Below, piece by piece: positions 39,598-48,963 of a stretch of DNA of 64,000 nt. Every line of letters begins with the position of its first letter. The stretch's first letter is position 1. The DNA is taken from contig NZ_JAJQQS010000018.1 in the NCBI RefSeq assembly GCF_021228125.1, forward strand, positions 124,001 to 188,000. Reading direction: 5' to 3'. A program made the position numbers and the translations under genes. Source of the DNA: Streptomyces albireticuli. GTDB lineage: Bacteria; Actinomycetota; Actinomycetes; Streptomycetales; Streptomycetaceae. A model generated the notes under the pieces. That model was not told the origin of the DNA and made no database searches. It saw only the letters and a program-made list of their open reading frames with translations.

Positions 39598-40212
39598 ATG
39601 CGTCACATACAGATCGTGCTGTTCGAAGGTGCCGAGGACCAGGACTTCACCGGCCCGTACGAGGTGTTCTCGGCGGCGGGGCACATAAGCCCCGGGGCCT
39701 TCGCGGCGACGTATGTGACGCTCGACGGGCCGCGGACCGTCACGACCTCCTACGGGACGCGGGTCGAGGTGGAGTCGGGCTGGTCACCGGACTCGGCCGA
39801 CGTCCTCGTCGTGCCCGGAGGCGGCTGGCATCCCAAGCGCCCGGGCCAACCGGGCGTCACGGCGGAGATCGAGCGGGGTGACCTGCCCAAGGCCCTGAGG
39901 TCCGCCCGGCAGCGCGAAGGACTGACGATCGCCGCCGTCTGCACCGGCGCCATGCTCCTGTCCGCCGCCGGAATCACCGACGGGCGCCCGTGCACGACGC
40001 ACCACGGCGCCAAGGCCGAGCTGGTCAAGGAGGGCGGCGTCGTCAAGGACGCCCGCGTCGTCGACGACGGCGACCTGGTCACGTCGGGCGGCGTGACCTC
40101 GGGCCTGGACCTGGCCCTGTGGCTGGTACGGCGCGAAGCCGGGGCCGATCTCGCGGTGAAGCTGGAGGCCCTTCTGGAGTACGAGCGGCGCGGCACGGTC
40201 TGGCGGGCGTGA
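39598..40212 (+). CDS. DJ-1/PfpI-family protein (isonitrile hydratase-like)
   Basis: 204 residues with the nucleophile-elbow Cys115 in IAAVCTGAMLLSAAG and the acidic Glu region near residue 15 (LFEGAEDQDFTGPYEVF). This start and the GRPCTTHH segment are typical of isonitrile hydratase and AraC-domain-less PfpI proteins. It follows the PLP decarboxylase by 40 bp with its own AGGAGAAG. It may hydrolyse a reactive product or serve as a glyoxalase-type repair enzyme. Confidence 0.87.
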   Translation: MRHIQIVLFEGAEDQDFTGPYEVFSAAGHISPGAFAATYVTLDGPRTVTTSYGTRVEVESGWSPDSADVLVVPGGGWHPKRPGQPGVTAEIERGDLPKALRSARQREGLTIAAVCTGAMLLSAAGITDGRPCTTHHGAKAELVKEGGVVKDARVVDDGDLVTSGGVTSGLDLALWLVRREAGADLAVKLEALLEYERRGTVWRA

Positions 40213-40247
40213 CGGGGGTTCCGGCCGCCGCCCCGCGGCAGGCCGTT

Positions 40248-40296
40248 GCGAGCTGCGCAACGACTGTTGCGCAGCTCGCTGCACCGCGCCTAGCAT
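40248..40296 (+). promoter_or_regulatory. gntP promoter under a 14-bp inverted repeat
   Basis: GCGAGCTGCGCAAC and GTTGCGCAGCTCGC (40248-40261, 40266-40279) are perfect arms around GACT. The right arm contains -35 TTGCGC (40267-40272), with TAGCAT 18 bp downstream (40291-40296). Repressor binding would occlude the promoter; GntR-type regulators are the usual partners of GntP genes. Confidence 0.75.
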
Positions 40297-40351
40297 CCCG
40301 GCCAACACCGGGTCTCCGAGCGGGATCCCCCGTGCGAACAATGGAGTTCCC

Positions 40352-41821
<1,470 letters not shown>

Positions 41822-41872
41822 GACCGGTCGAGGTTAGGCGAGTTCGTAGTGCACGGGTGCCACGTAGTGGGC

Positions 41873-41934
41873 ACGGGGGTGAGCCGGAAGGTGGATACGG
41901 GGGTGAGCCGGAAGGCGGACACGGGGGCGGGCCG
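41873..41934. repeat. 24-bp tandem repeat between convergent genes
   Basis: ACGGGGGTGAGCCGGAAGGT-type units at 41873 and 41897 plus a partial third at 41921, filling the gap between gntP and the convergent hydrolase. No terminator hairpin is visible here. Confidence 0.8.
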
Positions 41935-42954
41935 TCACGCCAGTCCCGCGAGGACGGCGGCCAGAGGCGCCGGGTCGGCGGGGCCCAGGTGCGGGGCGCG
42001 CAGGGAGTGGACGTCGAATCGGTTGCCGGGGGTCGCCGCGTCGGCCTCCTTGATCATCCGGTCCTGGAGGGCGAGCGGGATGCTGCGGTCCAGGGTGAAG
42101 CGCAGGTAGCTGCGGGGGACGCGGCCCCATGTCGCCGGGTGGCCGCGGGCGTCGTCGCGGATGAGCGAGGCCGATTCGTCCGGCTCGAAGGTGTTGAGCG
42201 CGTTGCGGAAGGCCGCGTCGCCGTACTCCGCCGCGAAGGCGGCCTTCGCCTTGGCGACGAAGCCGGCGTCCGCCGAGCGCCAGTTGTTCCGGAGGACGCC
42301 GGTCCGCTCGGGGTCGCCGACGCTCGGGATGGTGGGGAGCAGCGTCGTCCTGCCCTCGGGGACCAGGAAGCAGTCGAGGACGGTACGTATCCGGACGCAG
42401 CAGAACGCCGACATGTACACCAGCCGTGCTATCGCGTCCGGCACCTGATTGCCCACCCTGGTGATCGTGGCACCGCCCATGCTGTGGCCGACCAGGATGA
42501 CCGGACCCTGGCGGGCGACGCCGCGCACGACGTCCGCGACATGGCGGACGTTGTCCTCCAGGGTGGTCCGGGAGAGGACCGGTGACGGGGCGGTCGCGAA
42601 CGCGGCCAGGTCCTGCGGCGCCTGGTAGGAGGGCGGGAAGTTCGCCTGTGTGCCGTGGCCGGGGAGGTCGACGGCGAGCGCGCGGTGGCCCTCCAGGGTG
42701 AGGGCGGCGATCAGGGGCGCGAAGGTGTAGGCGTTGCTGTTGGCGCCGTGCACGAGGAGGAAGGTCGGGCGCTGCCCGGTCGCGCCCTTCTCCTTCGCGG
42801 CACGCGCGCCGAGCAGACCGCCCGCCGCCGCGCCCGCGCCGGCCGCGGCGACCACCGTCCCGGCCCGCCGTAACAGCCACCGTCTGGCGACTCCGCGGGC
42901 CGGGGCGCGCTCGGGCGTTCCGCCGGACGGGGACGCGTCGGCCGGCTCAGGCAC
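41935..42954 (-). CDS. Exported alpha/beta hydrolase with Tat-like signal
   Basis: 339 residues. The N-terminus has a long n-region and ARRWLLRRAGTVVAAAGAGA, a twin-arginine-like signal. The hydrolase fold has LLVHGANSNAYTF (oxyanion loop), the elbow VGHSMGGATITR and VDLPGHGTQANFPPSYQ. GTG 42954 overlaps the stop of the small membrane protein gene by 8 bp, so the two are co-translated. The double palindrome at 43237-43264 and TetR at 43280 probably control the pair. Confidence 0.87.
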   Translation of the reverse strand: MPEPADASPSGGTPERAPARGVARRWLLRRAGTVVAAAGAGAAAGGLLGARAAKEKGATGQRPTFLLVHGANSNAYTFAPLIAALTLEGHRALAVDLPGHGTQANFPPSYQAPQDLAAFATAPSPVLSRTTLEDNVRHVADVVRGVARQGPVILVGHSMGGATITRVGNQVPDAIARLVYMSAFCCVRIRTVLDCFLVPEGRTTLLPTIPSVGDPERTGVLRNNWRSADAGFVAKAKAAFAAEYGDAAFRNALNTFEPDESASLIRDDARGHPATWGRVPRSYLRFTLDRSIPLALQDRMIKEADAATPGNRFDVHSLRAPHLGPADPAPLAAVLAGLA

Positions 42955-43204
42955 GTGCCCGCCGTTCCGCGCCTCGTACGGCCTGCGCCCAGGCGAGGAG
43001 CACCGCGCCGAGCGCGCCGACCGCCAGGTCGGTCCACCGCGGCAGGCCCGCGCCCCTGAGGAGGCCGGCCACGCCGAAGCTGGTGCTCCACAGCGCCTCC
43101 GTGAGGGCCGAACCGAAGCCCTGCACGAACAGGATCACCCCCAGGAGCCAGCGGGTGCGCTGCCCGTTGCCGGGACTGTGTCGCCTCGCGCGTGTGACGG
43201 TCAT
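42947..43204 (-). CDS. Small two-helix membrane protein
   Basis: 85 residues with two hydrophobic segments (WLLGVILFVQGFGSALTEAL and LAVGALGAVLLAWAQAV) between basic ends. ATG 43204 follows GAGGAGCGGC. It resembles small integral membrane proteins found beside TetR-controlled hydrolases, but I know no function. It is translationally coupled to the downstream hydrolase. Confidence 0.7.
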   Translation of the reverse strand: MTVTRARRHSPGNGQRTRWLLGVILFVQGFGSALTEALWSTSFGVAGLLRGAGLPRWTDLAVGALGAVLLAWAQAVRGAERRARA

Positions 43205-43236
43205 GCCGCTCCTCAGGTCGCTTGAACAAGGGATTC

Positions 43237-43264
43237 GATACGCTCGTATCGATACGAAAGTATC
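43237..43264. promoter_or_regulatory. Tandem TetR operators
   Basis: Two abutting 14-bp palindromes, GATACGCTCGTATC (43237-43250) and GATACGAAAGTATC (43251-43264), between the divergent membrane-protein and TetR genes. TAGAAT (43267-43272) lies 7 bp before the TetR ATG. Confidence 0.8.
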
Positions 43265-43279
43265 ACTAGAATCGAGGGC

Positions 43280-43882
43280 ATGCCCAGACAGGTGGATTAC
43301 GACAGCCGGCGGCGTCGGATCGTGGCGGCGGCCTTCGCCCTCGTCAGCGAAGAAGGACTCGAGGGGATGACCGTGCGCGACGTGGCGGCCCGGGCCGGCG
43401 TCTCGGTCGGAGCCGTGCAGCGCTGCTTCCCCAGCAAGGAGGAGATGATGGCCTCCGTCGTGGAGGACATGAACGCCCGGGTCAGCGCGCGCGTTCAGGG
43501 CCGGATCGCGGACTCGGCCGACCCGGGCTCGGCCACGACGATGCTGCGGCACACGCTCGCCGGCATCCTGCCGCACGACGAACCGACGCTGGCGGAGAGC
43601 CGGGCCTGGCTCGCCTTCGCCGCCCACGCGGCCGTCACCCCCGCCCTGGCCGCCGTCCAGCGCGAACAGTACGACGGGCTCGCGGAACTCGTCGCCCTGC
43701 TGCTCCGCACGGCACAGGCGTCCGGAGACGTCCGCCCCGGCACCGACACGGACGGGGAGGCGGACGCCCTGATCGCCCTCGCCGACGGACTCGGCATGCA
43801 GGTCCTGATGGGCCGCCGCACCCCCGGCGAAGCCCTGGCGACGCTCGACCGACGACTCGCCGCCCTCCGGACCGCGCGGTGA
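43280..43882 (+). CDS. TetR-family regulator
   Basis: 200 residues. The HTH is RIVAAAFALVSEEGLEGMT followed by VAARAGVSVGAVQRCFPSKE; the C-terminal domain is TetR_C_13/BetI-like (AWLAFAAHAAVTPALAAVQ). The adjoining GATACG/CGTATC double palindrome is its likely operator, giving autoregulation and control of the divergent hydrolase operon. Confidence 0.9.
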   Translation: MPRQVDYDSRRRRIVAAAFALVSEEGLEGMTVRDVAARAGVSVGAVQRCFPSKEEMMASVVEDMNARVSARVQGRIADSADPGSATTMLRHTLAGILPHDEPTLAESRAWLAFAAHAAVTPALAAVQREQYDGLAELVALLLRTAQASGDVRPGTDTDGEADALIALADGLGMQVLMGRRTPGEALATLDRRLAALRTAR

Positions 43883-43987
43883 GCCGAGCGCGGCGCCCGG
43901 CCGGACGGAAGGGCCACCCCGGGCCCCGTGACGCGGCGCGGCCTGGCGAGGCGCGCACCGCCGGCCCCGCCCACGAGGACGGACGGA

Positions 43988-44377
43988 CTACTTGACGCGT
44001 ACCTTGCGGCCCTTCGGCGGCTCGCATTCCTTCGCGGCCGCGATGAAGGGCCTGAGCGCGTCATGGAGCTTATTCAGCGAATCGGGCCCGAGCTCGATCT
44101 GGTAATACTGGACAGAAGGGATCAGTCTGGTTTCGAACTCGCCGCTTTCGTCCTCGTCATTCTTCGCGGCTCCGACCCGAACCTCCATACCCGGGACGGC
44201 GAACGTGTGCAGATGGACATCCCCGGTCACGGTCGGATCGAGATCGTCGTAGGCTTCGACCTTCACCCATGCGTCCTGGGTGATGGACTGGTCTCCCACT
44301 GTCAATGTCCTGCCTCCCTTCCGCACCCCCGGCTCGCCTTGCCGGGATTCGTCTACCTCGATAAACCTGGTGCCCAT
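43988..44377 (-). CDS. Small acidic protein with an Lsr2-like C-terminus (paralogue B)
   Basis: 129 residues, paralogous to 30567-30968: both begin MGT[KR]FIEVDE and share GEPGV/GQPGV. The C-terminus YYQIELGPDSLNKLHDAL-RPFIAAAKE matches the Lsr2 dimerisation strand-helix-helix and ends in a basic tail GRKVRVK. It lacks the Lsr2 DNA-binding domain with its RGR-type AT-hook. It is the third gene of a minus-strand group after a GNAT enzyme and a small unknown protein. GAGAAGGGG precedes the ATG. Confidence 0.72.
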   Translation of the reverse strand: MGTRFIEVDESRQGEPGVRKGGRTLTVGDQSITQDAWVKVEAYDDLDPTVTGDVHLHTFAVPGMEVRVGAAKNDEDESGEFETRLIPSVQYYQIELGPDSLNKLHDALRPFIAAAKECEPPKGRKVRVK

Positions 44378-44389
44378 GAGCGCCCCTTC

Positions 44390-44689
44390 TCAAGAAAGAT
44401 CAAATCCTAGCCTCTGCTGGGGAGTTGCGCTCAATCGGGAAGGCGCCGCGACGGCGGCTTTTGATCCGGGTACGGCCCGGAAAACCACATATCCGGAGGG
44501 CGTCGCCCGGGGAAACGCCAGCCCCGCGGCCTGGTGGTAGGCCAGGTGGATCACATAGGGCGACCCCACGATCTTGACGGCGCGCTCGGTGGCTGTCAGG
44601 AGGGAGGTCGGTCCGATGATGTGGGCGTGGATCTGGTATTTGCCGGGCTTGACCGGAATCGGGGCCGTGCGCGGCACGTCCTCTCTCAC
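44390..44689 (-). CDS. Small protein of unknown function
   Basis: 99 residues from a GTG 8 bp after the GNAT stop. Codon bias is good in the first ~55 codons (KPGKYQIHAHIIGPTSLLTA, IVGSPYVIHLAYHQAAGLAF) and weaker afterwards. It lies 13 bp upstream of the Lsr2-like gene and would be co-transcribed. I do not recognise a family. It could be a real subunit or a fortuitous frame. Confidence 0.45.
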   Translation of the reverse strand: MREDVPRTAPIPVKPGKYQIHAHIIGPTSLLTATERAVKIVGSPYVIHLAYHQAAGLAFPRATPSGYVVFRAVPGSKAAVAAPSRLSATPQQRLGFDLS

Positions 44690-44696
44690 GTTTCCG

Positions 44697-45566
44697 CTAC
44701 CGGCGGCGGACCCGCCGACACGCGCCCTCCACCCTCGCGTCAGGTCCGGCGGCCAAAAAGGAGGTGCTGACAGCCTGCCGTCCGGAAGGGACCGCCGATG
44801 CTCCTACCGCGTAGTGCACGTACTCGCGGTGCAGGCGGAATCCGGCACCGGCCGCGAGCCGACGGCTGGGGTCGTTGTGGCGCGAGCACGTCCAGGTCGG
44901 CAGGGTGCCCCGGGCGGTGATGTCCGCGCACAAGCCGTGTACACAGGCAGTGGCGAGTCCTCGGCCGCGCTCCTCGGGGCGGGTGGCGACGGCGATGTCC
45001 TCGTACAGGCTGCCGCGGAAATAGGTGCAGGCCAAGGAGAGCAGCCGCCCCTCGCGAAAGGCGCCCCAGCAGAGGCCCGACGCGGCGAGCCCGCCCGGTC
45101 CGCCCCAGGTGCCCGCGATCCAGCTCAGGTCCGGGCCCAGCCCGCGGACCGCCAGGGCGTCCGCACCCGTCAGCCGTCGGACGGTGACCTTCACGCCCGT
45201 CACCGGTCGAGTCGTCACCGGCGCGCTGTCGCCGCGCACCCAGAGCATGCGCTCCCAGGGCACGACCCGTTCGAACGCCTCCCCCAGCAGGGGCAGGAAT
45301 CTGTCCGGCACCGCGAAGTAGCCGTGGGCCAGCGGCGCCAGCGCCTCCGGGGGCACCGCGCGCGGGTCACCGCCCATCAGGGTGTACCCCGCGCAGGTGA
45401 GCGCCGCCGCCCGGGGCGACGACGGCCGGTCGGCCCACCATCGCCCGGTCCGGGTGAACCGCACGTGGTCGGGCAGCGCTCCCAGGCCGGGCATCCCCGG
45501 CGGGAACCACGACGCCCACTCCCCCGCACCGGACGTCATAACCCGGCGCGCGATCTCCTCGAACAC
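44697..45566 (-). CDS. GNAT-family acetyltransferase
   Basis: 289 residues. The acetyl-CoA loop is ATRPEERGRGLATACVHGL, with CSRHNDPSRRLAAGAGFRL as the closing GNAT motif B region. The N-terminal ~130 residues are a separate helical part (GYTLMGGDPRAVPPEAL), as in Streptomyces GNAT proteins of the FR47/Eis-like class. GTG 45566 has GGAG 4 bp upstream. The acceptor is unknown. It heads a small operon with the unknown protein and Lsr2-like paralogue B. Confidence 0.82.
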   Translation of the reverse strand: MFEEIARRVMTSGAGEWASWFPPGMPGLGALPDHVRFTRTGRWWADRPSSPRAAALTCAGYTLMGGDPRAVPPEALAPLAHGYFAVPDRFLPLLGEAFERVVPWERMLWVRGDSAPVTTRPVTGVKVTVRRLTGADALAVRGLGPDLSWIAGTWGGPGGLAASGLCWGAFREGRLLSLACTYFRGSLYEDIAVATRPEERGRGLATACVHGLCADITARGTLPTWTCSRHNDPSRRLAAGAGFRLHREYVHYAVGASAVPSGRQAVSTSFLAAGPDARVEGACRRVRRR

Positions 45567-45595
45567 AGAACTCCACTCCCCACCACGCACGAGAC

Positions 45596-45633
45596 GGGCG
45601 GCGCGAAACCAACCCCCTGGTTCCGCACCGCCC
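45596..45633 (-). terminator. Hairpin between the bL37 and GNAT genes
   Basis: GGGCGG/CCGCCC plus AACCA/TGGTT stems around an ACCCCC loop, with a small internal mismatch, 22 bp past the bL37 stop. Confidence 0.6.
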
Positions 45634-45655
45634 GCCGGTCAGAGGTGTACGGCCG

Positions 45656-45730
45656 TCAGGTGCACGCCTTCTTGCCGTGGTTGGCGTTCTTCTTGCGACG
45701 GGCTCGTCTCTTACGAGCGCGCTTCGACAT
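45656..45730 (-). CDS. Ribosomal protein bL37 (24 residues)
   Basis: A tiny, extremely basic protein starting MSKRARKRRARRKKNANHGK and ending KACT. The pattern K-x-[AG]-R-K-x-R-x-x-R-x-K-x-x-ANHGK matches bL37, the 24-residue protein found in the large subunit of actinobacterial ribosomes and often annotated as AURKAIP1/COX24-like. GGAAGGA precedes ATG 45730 and a terminator follows. It is easily missed because of its size. Confidence 0.85.
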   Translation of the reverse strand: MSKRARKRRARRKKNANHGKKACT

Positions 45731-45775
45731 CGGTCGTCCTTCCTTCGCTCTTCAGGGGGTCGTTCGGAGAGTCGG

Positions 45776-46588
45776 TCAGGCGTGCTGGGCGACCAGCTGG
45801 TCGGCGAGCTTGCACAGACGACGGACCGTGCGGTCCTCCAGCACGACCGGCGCGGCGGGGGCGAGGACGGTGCCGTCGTAGTACGCGCCGCCCTCCACCT
45901 CCGTGGCCGGATCACACAGGCGCGCCACACGCGCGGCGCCCTCGGCCGCGGAGTCGCCCTCGTGCGCGTACAACGGCATCAGGGCGGTGTCGCAGACGCC
46001 GGGATGCACACTGACGGACGTCCACGGGGCGCTCTCCCGCGCGAAGATCGTCAGGGCTAGCTGGGACTGCGCGTAAGCGGCGAGGCGGGAGTAACGGCGC
46101 GCGCGGTGGGGGTCGTTCCAGGAGATGGACGCGGTGCGGTGCATGGCCGAGGACACGTTGACGACGCGGCTGCCGGGTCGGGCGCCGAGCGGGCCGGAGA
46201 GCTCATGGGTGAGCAGATAGGCGGCCAGGAAGTTGACCTGGAGGGACAGCTCGTTGCCGTCGTCCGTCACGGTGCGGCGTTCGGGGGCGGCCACGGCCGC
46301 GTTGTTCACCAGCACGTCCAGCACGGGGTGCGCGTCGGCGATACGGGCGGCCATGGCGCGCACCTCGTCCAGCCGCGAGAAGTCCGCGACGGCGAGGCGC
46401 AGCCGCAGGGTGTCGGTGCCGGACGCGACCAGGCGGGCGACGGCGTCGTCGCCGGAGGCCTGGTCCGGGGCGTGCACGATGACCGTGTCACCGCGCGCGG
46501 CGAGCAATCGCGCGGTCTCCCAGCCGATGCCCGAGGTGGCACCGGTGACCAGCACCGTCCGGGAGGCAGGCGAGAGCGCAGAAGACAT
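45776..46588 (-). CDS. SDR-family protein lacking the catalytic lysine
   Basis: 270 residues with an intact cofactor loop TGATSGIGWETA, LVNNAAVAAPERR (normally NNAG) and VVNVSSAMHRT. The active-site motif is YAQSQLAL: Tyr is kept but the Lys of YxxxK is Gln. The C-terminal SVHPGVCDTALMPLY is typical of the retinol dehydrogenase-like subgroup. Loss of Lys should cripple dehydrogenase chemistry, so a binding or divergent role is possible. ATG 46588 was chosen over an upstream in-frame ATG because coding bias starts there. Confidence 0.82.
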   Translation of the reverse strand: MSSALSPASRTVLVTGATSGIGWETARLLAARGDTVIVHAPDQASGDDAVARLVASGTDTLRLRLAVADFSRLDEVRAMAARIADAHPVLDVLVNNAAVAAPERRTVTDDGNELSLQVNFLAAYLLTHELSGPLGARPGSRVVNVSSAMHRTASISWNDPHRARRYSRLAAYAQSQLALTIFARESAPWTSVSVHPGVCDTALMPLYAHEGDSAAEGAARVARLCDPATEVEGGAYYDGTVLAPAAPVVLEDRTVRRLCKLADQLVAQHA

Positions 46589-46707
46589 AAGGATCCACTC
46601 CGGGATAGGGAAAAGACGACAGCGACCGCCTGCGGCGGGGGCTCTCGTACGAACGGACGCTTCCGTCATCGGCTCGGTGAGCGCGGGTGACGGGATGCGC
46701 GAAGACG

Positions 46708-46736
46708 CCGCGGCTCCCGGTATCAGGGAGCCGCGG
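46708..46736. terminator. Perfect hairpin upstream of the SDR gene
   Basis: CCGCGGCTCCC and GGGAGCCGCGG, 11-bp arms with a 7-nt loop. It lies 120 bp upstream of the SDR start and could end transcription from the TetR gene at 47151 or act as an attenuator. Confidence 0.6.
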
Positions 46737-47150
46737 TAAAGGCTTCCGGCGCTTCTACAGCACCGGAGGCGGAACAGCGCGCAGGACTCGGCACGCCGTA
46801 TGAGGCGGTCGGTCGTCGTGGCGCAGAGGGCTGTTCACGTCATCCATACAAAGGGACGGCAGACCCGGGTTCAACCGGCGCGTCATGTTCCTTACGCCGC
46901 CCTGATGTCGCCGACGCCGGTCACCTGCCGGGAGAGTGGCGGCCCTGCCGGCGGCACCGCGCGGAATCGCCGGCGCCACCGCGCTCGGTACGGGGCGACG
47001 GCGTCGCTGTCGCCGACCCGGCGGCCCCGGCCGATCGGCACCAAGCGGTCCACGCCGTCGCGCACCGCCGGGATCCGGATGCCCTACGCCGGCGGTGACC
47101 GCCTCTTCACGCAGCGGACGGACGCCGGCCGGTGTCTTGTGACGCCCCCG
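46737..47150. other. Non-coding or decayed stretch
   Basis: About 410 bp without a convincing gene. A plus-strand frame around 47010-47098 (VAVADPAAPADRHQAVHAVA, ending at TGA) has good third-position bias and may be a gene fragment, but it has no start and no recognisable family. Confidence 0.35.
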
Positions 47151-47897
47151 CTACTCCACCTGATCCGCCGGCCGGCCCGCGCCGTCGGCGCCGTAACCCC
47201 GCAGCAGCGCGCTCAGGATGCCGGTCAGCCGGGGGGCGACGTCGACGACGGCGTGGGCCAGATCCGGGTCCGACTCGTAGAGGCGGCGCAGTGCGGTTCC
47301 CGGGGCGGCCATCTGCCACAGGGCGCCCGCCATCGCCGTGGCCGTGGCGACGACGTCGCCGGCCTGCGCCGGGGTCAGCGCGACCACCCGGCGCAGCGCC
47401 TCGCCCACGGCCACGACCTCGGCGATGGCGATCACCTTGAAGGACCGGACGCTGTCCAGCGAGACGTTGTGCTCGAGCGTCATCGGCGTGTGGGCGAGCA
47501 GGTCACAGAACAGGGGGCGCGCGACCAGCGTCTCGGCCAGCAGGCCGGCGGCCGCGCGCGGGCCGGGCTCCGGGTCCGCGCCGTTCGCGGCATGCGCGGA
47601 GTCCCCACCGTCCCCGCCGCCCGCTCCGGGCGCGAGGGCGGCGAGCCGCTCGCGCACCTCCCGCGACCACTCCACCCACCCGGCGGCGGCCAGGCGGAGG
47701 AAGATCTCTTCCCGGGTCTCGAAGTAGCGGAGCATCGCCGACTTGTGCAGGCCGACCTCTGCGGCGATGTCGGTCAGGGTCACCGCCCGGATGCCGTTCA
47801 CCGTGGCCAGGCGGGCCGCCGCGTCGAGGATCGCGGCTTCGCGGGCGCGCTTGGCCTCGGGGCTCCGGGCTCGTGTGGGCTGACTGCGGCTGACCAT
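47151..47897 (-). CDS. TetR-family regulator
   Basis: 248 residues. The HTH is ILDAAARLATVNGIRAVTL followed by IAAEVGLHKSAMLRYFETRE; a Gly/Ala/Asp-rich linker near residue 100 precedes the C-terminal helices (TetR_C_17-like). It is divergent from the SDR at 47956 across a 58-bp gap holding the palindrome CGCAAC-GAG-GTTGCG, its likely operator. Confidence 0.9.
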   Translation of the reverse strand: MVSRSQPTRARSPEAKRAREAAILDAAARLATVNGIRAVTLTDIAAEVGLHKSAMLRYFETREEIFLRLAAAGWVEWSREVRERLAALAPGAGGGDGGDSAHAANGADPEPGPRAAAGLLAETLVARPLFCDLLAHTPMTLEHNVSLDSVRSFKVIAIAEVVAVGEALRRVVALTPAQAGDVVATATAMAGALWQMAAPGTALRRLYESDPDLAHAVVDVAPRLTGILSALLRGYGADGAGRPADQVE

Positions 47898-47910
47898 GCG
47901 GACATTCTAA

Positions 47911-47948
47911 CGCAACGAGGTTGCGCTATTAACGCAACCGTGTTTTGC
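47911..47948. promoter_or_regulatory. TetR operator region of the TetR/SDR pair
   Basis: CGCAACGAGGTTGCG (47911-47925) is a perfect 6-3-6 dyad. A weaker copy, CGCAAC-CGTG-TTTTGC, occupies 47933-47948. Together they fill the intergenic space and would block both promoters. Confidence 0.75.
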
Positions 47949-47955
47949 TATCCGT

Positions 47956-48825
47956 ATGGCACCTCAGACCCGAACGTGGTTCATCACCGGTTCCTCCCGC
48001 GGCTTAGGCCGCTCCCTCGCGGTCGCCGCCCTGGAGGCGGGCGACCAGGTCGCCGCCACCGCCCGTAAGCCGGAACAGCTCGCCGATCTGGTCGAGAAGT
48101 TCGGCGACAAGGTCCTCCCGCTCGCGCTCGACGTGACCGACGCCCAGGCCGCCGCGGCCGCGCTCGGCGCCGCCCGTGACCGCTTCGGCCGCGTCGACGT
48201 CATCGTCAACAACGCCGGCTACGCGAACGTCGCCCCGGTCGAGACGGCCCCGGAGGACGACTTCCGCCGCCAGTTCGAGACGAACTTCTGGGGCGTGTAC
48301 AACGTCTCCAAGGCGGCGCTCCCCCTGCTGAAGGCCCAGGGCGGCGGCACCGTCGTCCAGTTCTCCTCCATCGGCGGCCGGGTGGGCGGCAGTGCCGGCC
48401 TGGGCTCCTACCAGGCCGCCAAGTTCGCCATCGACGGCCTCACCCGTGTGCTCGCCACCGAGACCGCGCCCTTCGGTATCCGCTACCTGGTCGTCGAGCC
48501 CAGCGGCTTCGCCACCGACTGGGCCGGAGCCTCCATGGACGTCCAGGACATCCCGCCGGAGTACCAGGCGACCGTCGGCGCCTTCAACGACCAGGTCCGC
48601 GACAGCCGTACCGCCGGCGACCCGGACCGCGCCGCCGCGATCCTGGTGCGCGTGGTCAAGCGCGACCACCTCCCCACCCATCTGCCCCTGGGCGCGAACG
48701 CGGCCCGGATGGCGCTCGACCACTCACGGCGGCGGACGGCCGAGGCCGAAGCCTGGCAGGCCGTCTCCGTCTCCGCCGACTTCGGCGCGCGGTACCCCGT
48801 CGGGCTTCCGGCGGACATCGCGTAG
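47956..48825 (+). CDS. SDR-family oxidoreductase with a TTA codon
   Basis: A 289-residue classical-type SDR: ITGSSRGLGRSLA cofactor loop, NNAGYANVAP, FSSIGGRVG and catalytic SYQAAKFAIDG (Tyr, Lys present). Codon 17 is TTA (48004-48006), the leucine codon read by the bldA tRNA in Streptomyces, so expression should be developmentally delayed. The gene is divergent from its likely TetR repressor. The substrate is unknown; the sequence resembles SDRs used against aldehydes or quinones. Confidence 0.92.
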   Translation: MAPQTRTWFITGSSRGLGRSLAVAALEAGDQVAATARKPEQLADLVEKFGDKVLPLALDVTDAQAAAAALGAARDRFGRVDVIVNNAGYANVAPVETAPEDDFRRQFETNFWGVYNVSKAALPLLKAQGGGTVVQFSSIGGRVGGSAGLGSYQAAKFAIDGLTRVLATETAPFGIRYLVVEPSGFATDWAGASMDVQDIPPEYQATVGAFNDQVRDSRTAGDPDRAAAILVRVVKRDHLPTHLPLGANAARMALDHSRRRTAEAEAWQAVSVSADFGARYPVGLPADIA

Positions 48826-48963
48826 ACCGGCCGCGTCACACGGTTCGACCGGAACACCGCTCCTCGTCGCGGCGGACCGGGGAAGCCCCGCGCCCCCGTC
48901 CTCGCGAAATCGCCCGACCATTCGCACTTCACGCCTGACCACTCGGACTTCACGGAGGCAGTC

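Noticed and set aside
41829..41840. AGGTTAGGCGAG resembling half an iron box
   Set aside because: Only one half-site, and located at the 3' ends of two convergent genes rather than near a start.
46755..46979. 74-codon minus-strand frame upstream of the SDR at 45776
   Set aside because: Poor coding bias and no recognisable motif; overlaps a region with a weak fragment on the other strand.
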